DNA from: Salvator merianae
Taxonomy: Eukaryota; Chordata; Lepidosauria; Squamata; Teiidae
Assembly (NCBI GenBank): GCA_003586115.2
Contig: QVOM02000073.1
Span: forward strand, 61,737,512 to 61,801,511
Length of the DNA: 64,000 bases
Reading direction: 5' to 3'
Position 1 is the stretch's first letter; each line of letters starts with the position of its first letter. Of this stretch, positions 51,901 to 60,900 are shown piece after piece. Under the pieces are notes generated by a model. It was given only the letters and a program-made list of their open reading frames with translations, was not told where the DNA came from and did not search any database. The translations under genes were made by a program, and so were the position numbers.

Positions 51901-54900
51901 TGTATGCAACATAGTTCTAGATGTTCCCAGTGTTGCTTGGGCTAATAAAATGGATCAGAACTTGAGAACCATTATGAATGAATGAATGAATCTTGAAACT
52001 TGTAGGAATGACACTTCAGAAATATTGAAATTCTGTCTCTTTCCAACCCCATTCAGGCTGTGAAGAACACCACTTCAGTGAGCTTGGAACTTCAAAACCC
52101 CCATTCCTTCTACAGGGACAATACAATGAGGCCAGGAAGAGTGGGATGAGAAATCAAATGGACACTAAAATAGCAATCAGAATCCAGAATAAGAAACATT
52201 TACTGAGGCTTCTCAACTTTTCAAGTAGTAAGGGAATTTCAGTTACAATAAACAAATGAAGAGCTAAAATTCAAATACAGCAAAAGCTGCGCACAATCCG
52301 CCGAATTCCATTTCCTTGCTGTATAGTCAGCTAGGTTCCCTCACTACTACCATTTAGTAGTTACAAGAACATAAGAGGAGCCCTGCTGGATCAGGCCATG
52401 GCATCCTGTTTTACACAGTGGCCCACCAATTGCTTCTGGGTGTTGCCAAGCGGAAGACAAAGACAAAACCTTCACCTGCTCCCGACTCCCTGCAAATGGC
52501 TTTAGAGGCATCCTGCCTGTCTCTCCTTTGTTTCTGACCTTGCAGGAATTTCACCCCTCAACTTAAGTCATTTCTGCCCAGCTCCTTCCCCCCCTCTGAT
52601 TCTTCTGATTTTCTTCTGATTCAAGTAACCCTTCACTCCTTTCTGTCACAGGTAGAGTTTCCACTTCGTCTTTATTTTCTCTCCCAAATCAAACATGTTT
52701 CAACCTCACCCTGGTTTTTCAACAGAAATGTAGCTTCTTTTTTTTTTTAAGTGCCTGCCTCCTCTCATGCACCTTGGGGAAGGGAGAGACACATGCTCAG
52801 AAGCAGTAAAGGGAGGAACAGAAGAGATGTGTCTGATGGCTGTGCCCTTGTGCTTTCTTTCACCTCCAATCAAAGTGGTAATCAGGGAGATGCTTTAATG
52901 CACAAGCCAGAGCATGCTACTCAGGAGACCTGGGGCAACAAAGAAACGAGATTGCCCTCACTGTGGGCATCATGCCTTGCGCCTGTGTTTCCCCCCAACA
53001 AGTATGGATTGTTCCTTCTTTTCCTTCTCTGGGCCAAGTGACCCTCCCTCTCCAAAGGCATACCTGCCTCCCAGACGAGGTAGCTAAATTTAAACAAGTG
53101 GGGGTATGTGCGGCTGGAGGAGATGAAATTTTATACCAACTACCCAAATTGAAACACCTTCTATTTCTCAAAATATAACCAATCAAATTGAATCTGCCAC
53201 TTCTTTAATAAGAACAAACTGCTAAATTCTTCACTCTGCAAAGTAACTGCAAGACAGGAGTTGTGAACTTTTGATCTCTGTTCAGCTAACAGACTATAAG
53301 GTAGAACAGAGATCAAATAGAACTACTAGCAGAGTACAATAGGAAGACTAGGCTTCATTCCTTTAGATGGGCATGTAAAATAAGATGCTCTGTAAAATAG
53401 CAAAGGAATAGGAAGATTGCTCAACCCATGTTTTTTGATCTTCCACCGAGTCCTCTTTCCATGGTTATCACAAGCAGAAATTATTGCTTGTAAGAGTTAA
53501 GTCTGACAGGGCTGTCTGAGGCAGGCTTGCATCTGTGACATCAGCAGAGCAAATGAAGATCTTCCAGCTACAAAGATCCAACTATTCCTAAGCTCCCCTA
53601 GAATGGCTCTTTTGGATACTTAAAACTATATAAATTATCTAGGTAAGAGTACCGTCATGCATTGTTCTTCTGCACAATATCTATAGGCAGAGCCCAAAGT
53701 GTGACATCTGTGTGAACCTAAGGCGATAAGAGTCATGGAGAGAGTAAATCACCTAAGGTTAGCCATCTACCTTGACTCAGCCCAGTACAGGTCAGGAACT
53801 GTCAAGAGTTCTGCACTTGCTAAATATCAGACCCAAGTAGTTCAAAGGTAATTTTTACTCCTTCTTTACTTTGCTCGGCAGCAGTTCTTAAGGTCCCTTC
53901 AAAACAGCTTCACAAAATAACGCCTCCCTCATTACAGCCCTGAAAAGCACTGACATCATCTGGAGAGGTCCTACTATGGGTCCTGTGAAATATAGAATCC
54001 CAACTTATGATGGCCTGCAGTCCGGCCTTCTGTGTGGTAGCACCTTTCCTACAGAATGCTCTTTCTTCTGCTATCTGTGCAGAACCTACACTTACAGCTT
54101 TTAGGCTCCTACTGAAGACCAATCTCTTTACCTAGGCACTGCCTATTGTGAAAATTCATTCTTTTCCCTGACCCATTCAGGCTGCATCCAGATGTTGCTT
54201 ACTTATTCCTGGCAGTGCCTTATTCTGGAACATCCACGCTTTATTCTGAAATATCCAAAAACAGCGGAATAAGTAAGCAATGTCTGGATGCAGCCTCAGT
54301 TTTTAATGTGCTTTTAATTGTTCATTTTTTGTATGTGTAAGTTTGTAGTTTTACTCTTGTTTTTAACTTTTCATAGAAACGGATTTAAGATTTTAACATC
54401 AGAATTGGTATATAAATGCTTTAAATAAATAAATAAATAAAGTAAGAAAATCAGTTAGTCATAGGGAGCAAAAATGATGGAAACCAGATCAGGTATGGTC
54501 TATTAGTCCCCAGCTGTCACTTGGACTGGAATACACAATGAGGAATATGGGAATAAATAGGAACATCCTGGGGCGGTCCATGTCGGTGCACCAGCGCAGT
54601 ACATATAAACTGTAACAAATTATAGTCCATGCTTCTAACAACTTCATTATACACTCTTCTTTTCTGTCCAAGAGAGTCACTGAATCCTGCCTTGTGACTA
54701 CAGTGAACCTAGGTGAGATCCTGAGCCAGGTGTGGCAATTCTGCCACAAATGGAATTTGGAACTGATAGAAGCCCAAAAAGAGAAGAAAGTATTTTGAAG
54801 CTTGAGCCTGGGTGACAAAAAAACCCAGGTTGAATAAACAAAGAACTTCAGATATGATCATGGATCTCACATGATCAAATACTTTCTGATTTAAAATATT

Positions 54901-57900
54901 TAACTTTATGGTTGTAAGTTGTCACTGCAAATTACAAAAAACTTGCACAAACCTTTGCACAAAACTGTTACATAAAGAGTCAGTGGCTACACTCAAAACA
55001 GCTTGATAATGCAGGCCTCAGGTCAGATGCAGGTGGAGGGCACTCAAATGCTCCCATACCAGTCCTCATGCTGCCCCAAGATCCTCAAATATGTTAACTA
55101 ATGTCAAATCCCTCCAACCACTTTGAGGGCATATCATTGGGAAGGGTGCCTCCCCTCTCCCCATGTGGATGCACGGAGCCAGGAGGAGATGACATAATCT
55201 GATTTTTGTCCAGGCTGCTTTACCGAAGTAATGAAAATAGTCAACTTCCAGAGGTATTTCTGGTGCTCCAAAGAACAAGTTTGGGCCAGAAACTATACAG
55301 TTGCAGGGAAGTGGAACCACTGCAGCATTCGCCTGAAGCCAGGAGCCACTGCAATGTGTGAGGTGCTTGCTGCTTCACTTAGCCCCATGGTAGCTATCAG
55401 CCTTCCAGCCGATCCTGGCTCTGCCACGGTTGGTGTGGATGCTGCCACTAACAGAAATATTATAGTGACCACATGGAACCTAATTTATTCAGGCATCATC
55501 TTCTACTACTTGGTGTCACTAGAAGAGCAACAGTGAGGACGTCTGAGGTAATCAGATTAAGCAAGCTGAAACTCACTAAATTCATGACGGAGGTTGATGG
55601 CATGGCTTAACTTTCTATTCTTCTTGAAGAGTAATTTTTTTGGCCAGTCTGAGTGCAATTCTAATCAGCATGTTCACATTGAAACAAACAAACAAACAAA
55701 CAAACACAGAATCATCTCTTACTTGCTAGAGTATGTGTCATAGATGCCGACTTTTCCATCATCAGTTCCAAAGGCTAAACAGCCTTCTTTTTTGGGGTGC
55801 CAAGACAACTGTGAACACAAACACAATATTAAGGGTTTCAACACTTTGCCAATGCTTGAGTTTCATTTTTATGCTTTCAAAGACATCAAATTGCAAAAAA
55901 TGAAATTTTAATCTCAGCTGCCTTTTTAAAAAAACACTAAATGTGTCTTAAAATATGTCAACAAGAAGTATCTGAGCCATGTATGAAATACTCTGTACAA
56001 ATAAGTATTTGTATGTATCACTATTAAATAAAAATAGTCTCCTTGGCCTTTCTGGACAGTTTCGTGCACACAGCGAACAAACAGCACTGCATCCATTCAG
56101 CTGACAGTTTTGAACATAAAGAGCTGCAGTTTCTTTGGCTAAACTCAATTGTACAAAGACAGTTTCCATCTAATGTATATGTTGTACATGCAAAGTTTTA
56201 ATTCTATTCTGTAGGTCAGTATTTCTCAACTTTTTTCTGACCGTGGCCCCTTTCCGACCTTGTTTCCTTTCTGTGCCCCCCTTGTCCTACCAGGTACATG
56301 CAGTCGGAAGTGGGAGGGAGAAGGAAGTCCCCTGTGGTTCCCTCTTGGAAAATCCTGGGGACCCACAGGGGGCCATATGGCCCCCAGTTGAGTAACGCTG
56401 CTGTAGGTGGCTATGCCATTTTTGTTTACAGTGCACTGTTTTGTTTTGTACAACTTGGTGAAAAAATGCTGCTGCTGCTACATGGTTATCTGGGGTAGGT
56501 TTCACCTAGGTTCAGATTATGTGTCTGTAGCTTCCCTACAACAATGTACTAGTGAGAGTGAAAGGTTACTTCTACTAGATGGCCACATTTTGGACCATCA
56601 GAGCAAGATATAAGAAAACCTGTCAGGTCATTAATATTACAGTCTTGCAACGACAAGGGTTAAAACACATTTGAAAAAGAGAAGCACCAAAGTAAACACT
56701 TACAGCAGTGACTTTTGACTTAATGCCTTGCCAAAATGTTTTCACATCATAATGACTGTTGACAGATAAGGTATTCCACACCCGAAGCATGCTGTCACCA
56801 ACTCCGATAGCAAGACAGCCAGTATCCACGGGTGAAAAGGCCAGGTTGTAAACAAAACCTCCCAGGGATGGCATAGTCCAGCAGTAATTTAAAGTCATCA
56901 AGTCCCAACACTTGACCTAAAGACAGGGGGAAAAAAATCCTTTCAAGTTACAGAATTTTCACTCACTTATTGCTTCTATCAAGGGGACGTTTCAAAAGGA
57001 GGCAAAGTATGCAATAAAAACCATAGACAGTGTATGAGCATGAGATCTGAGGCATTAAAAATTTACAGTTGAAGAAGCCAAAGACCTCAGCAAAACCTGG
57101 GAAGACCAGAACCAAAGGAAGAAGCTAAAGGGGCATCAAGAAAACAGAATAAACAGCTCTGAAGCAGCAAATGTGAAAAGCGATTGAATTTAAAGGTACC
57201 CTCAACAGATAAGTCATAAACCTGTCCGGCACACAGTAGAGCACCTTCTCTGTCAGAGTCATCTACAGGATGCACAAAATAAAAATGGGGGCGACAGCTT
57301 CTACATTAGATGAGAACTGACAGTGGGTGCTGATAAGGTCATTGTGGCTGAGGACAACCTGCAAGAGCATCTGTGAAAGGATACACTCAAGACCTCCATT
57401 TTGCGTCTTACTAACTAGAACTCTCATCACCCCATCTGTTGGCTACGCTGACTAGCACTCCAGTGCAGCAACATGGGCAATCCCTCCTCCCCCCGCACAT
57501 AAAACAAGGTTTAATTTTAACAAACACATGGTTCTTACATCTCTGTCCATTGAAATGGAAAGAAGTAGCTGTCTGTCCTCTACATGGAGTGAACATAAAT
57601 TGAATACTATTCTGGAATGGTTTTGTCCTTCAGATGATGCTCCTAGAAGCTCCCACTTCCGTTTCCCAGGCTGGGCCAAATCCCACTGCAGAAGTTCACC
57701 TCTATAGAAGGAAACACACCCAAGACATGCAGAAACTAATAAAAGAACACATACAGTAAGGATATTAAGCTAATAGTAACTTCAATAGAATCCTTCCATT
57801 AAAGTTTCAAAAGTCTAACCCAAATTACATATGAATCAGAAAATCTTGATATAAATAAGCCTCCAGAAACAGAGGTTGCAGAAAATCAAGAAAAGTCCAC

Positions 57901-60900
57901 ATTCACATGCTTTTCATTACTACTGGCTTGCACTTAGTTAAATTAAATTAAATCTACAGTCTACTTACCCAAAGCAGCTGGATATAATTTGTGTTGGCTG
58001 ATTTGTGGGCCAATGCAATGTTAGCCAGAGTCGTTCTTTCACAGTTGGTTCCACACCTCCACCTCTTCTTTTCAAAAATGGCAACTTCAGAGTCATTACA
58101 ACTAGAGAACAAAACAATTTATTACTGGACACTCAGACCCTGCTGAAATGGCGTAAAAGGAAAAGTTAAAACTGTTTTCTAGAATGAAGAGGCAACTCTA
58201 CAAAGTTTTAAAAGATATGCTTAACAAAAGATAATCAGAAAATTTGCTTTTTTTCTCAGTTACAGTTTTTCATATCGACTTCCATATTCTTTCCATAACA
58301 GAACATCTTCATGGCCTGCTAAGACTGCAGAAATTTATGCATTCGTGGCATTTATATATTGCTTTTCTCCCAAAGGGCACAAAACACTGTACATTATTCT
58401 CTTTCCATTCTTTTTATTTCTATCACCATTATGTGAAGTACTAAGAGACAGTGACTGACTAAAGGTCCAAGCTATACAATGACACATACATAAATCCCAT
58501 GGATTTCATCAAAGAAACTGTTATGCCTCCCTGTGACAACACAGCAACAAAAGATTTTGCCACATTACAATCTTGCATTTTTGTGGGTACCCACAGCCCT
58601 TATTAACATTCACCAAGATATACTGCGGAAACACCTGAATGAGTGCAGTATACTTACACATTTTAATCTTTGGAAGACAATTGTATACTGGTTTTATTTT
58701 ATTATTACCTTTAACATTTTTTCCTGATTTGTACACTGTTTTCAGCAAAAAGTGCCAAATGAATTCAAAATAACTTGACCACAGTGCTTCATGCACTGGT
58801 CACTTCCAAAATGGCCAACAGGAATGAATTCTAAGTGGGACCATCCATGAAGTAATTTAGATGCTAGTACTATTCTGTAACTTTGTTCATTCAATAAACT
58901 GTATTCTATGACCTTTTAATGGTAAAACTAAAAATATGCCAAAAAACAACAACTCTATGTTAAAGAGATTTATTATCCAGGATCATTTCCCAGACAGGAG
59001 AACAGTTGTAAGTAAACCTAGGGCATTTTCACACTGTATTCACCATGCAGCGTGGTGCAAATGTTGGTAGCCTTGCCTGATGCTTACCATGGCAGTGGCC
59101 AGGCAGTGGCCAGGAAGTGGCCAGCTGCTACCATGGCAACTGCCAGGGCTGTGCAGCACGCACAGACACAATCAGTTGATCAGCTGTCACGTGCCAAGGT
59201 AAGTGTGGATGCACTTTATTGGGAGCTGACTATCAGCCTCTGGTAAAGCTGTGGAGCACAAATATGTGCCCTACAGTTAGGAGTCTTGCTGCTCGGGCCT
59301 CTGCCAAGTGCAGGTGCACCTGATGCTTGTTAGCACCAAGTGTGAACAGACCCAAGATAATTTAGCTTATTTGTGGTTTCAGATCCATCAAATCCTGTAT
59401 TTCACTGCAATCCCAGGAACGATGACGCAAGCTACTGGATTTATGACTGAACATAAAACCATGTGAATTCTATCAGCTAACAGAAAAAAAGATTCTTAAA
59501 AAGTGGGGAAAAACAGACAAAATTCCTGACTAAGTTAAAAGTAGTTTAGAAACTGGAATAGAATGGAACAGATTTGATCAGTGATCAGCAATACTGATAG
59601 TAACAATATAGCAAAATAAAGATAGCAATAACAATATAGCAAAGACAGAAGCAGTTTTTAATCACAAAACTAAACTTCAAGACTTTTATTATGCAAATGA
59701 GGTAAAAACAAAAGCCAGTTTGATTTTTTCAGCAAACTTTTCCATGTCATACATCATCCCCAGTGCTACGAACACTCACCTGAGCTGTTTTTGACATACA
59801 TATAGAGCTATTAAATATAGAATACATCAACTGACTAAATCAGATACAAGAAGTGGGGAAAAAACAAAGACGGGGGAGGTTTCTCTCTGTGATCTTTGAC
59901 TCTTCCTACTTCTTGTACCTGTTTTGATTCAGCCGATGTATTTTGCATTCAACAATGCTCTCATTCTCTCTTGTTCGCAATACATATGTCAAAAGCACCT
60001 CAAACAGCTCTGAACATGGTGTCCGATATCAAACCATTTGCTGAAAATAAATGACCTGGGTTTATTTTTACAGTATCTCATTCATGCAATAAAGGTCTTT
60101 CAGTCCAGTTTTCTGATAAAATCTGGCATTCACCATTATATCCATTAATACAGAAGCTGGATATAAAAGCCCTACTATTTATGGTGCTATGGTCATCAGT
60201 ATGGCACAGAAAACTACTTGAGTCTTCCTCAATTACATCGGGGGAAAAAAATTAAGATTTTTACGGATGGTATGAAACTCAGTGCAAACTAAACATGGTA
60301 AATTTTAGAGCAGGACAAAATATGCTGGAGGAAATGCACAGAACTAGGTGCATACAGTACTCTCATTTGTGATAAGCCTGTGAAGTTATCTACCCAACTT
60401 GGACAGTTTTTTAAAAGGGGGAAAAGTATCAGAATAAGTAACTGTCACACCAGAACCTAAACTAAAATATGTAAGAATTTTTGATAGTCCAAATGATACT
60501 CTGTTTTACAGGGACTTTATAGGTTTTTTGCCGCTGGACAGGTTATGCCATGGATTTGGAAAATATGGATGATTTGAATATTTCTGTGGGGACTCTTATG
60601 GAAAAGCATACGTTATTATAAAGCAGAAGTCTATTTTCACCCAACTGGTTTAATTTTATCAATGATATGCAACCAAGTTACACTGATTGTTTAAAAGCTA
60701 GGAACTGGCTACTAAACAACTTAATTAAGAAACATTCTTGTACTGCATTCAGTTTCACACTTCACTGTACTAAGTCATTACTTTTTGCTCAAAATTGATT
60801 AAATTCAATAAAAATAAACAAACAAAAACCTGCAGCAGCAAGTCAGCTGATATTCCTAACAGATCTACATGTGGAGTGGGGGAAGGTCGGATTATAAATA

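Larger units (their letters stand above)
50766..55722. other. GEMIN5: GEMIN5 intron of ~5 kb: mixed content
   Basis: Contains a GAACATAAGA-family repeat at 52366-52570, an L2-type end at 53920-54440 with a nested palindromic element, a GAAT run at 51974-51990 and an AAAC repeat at 55682-55705. The rest is unclassified. No further exon was found. Confidence 0.5.
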
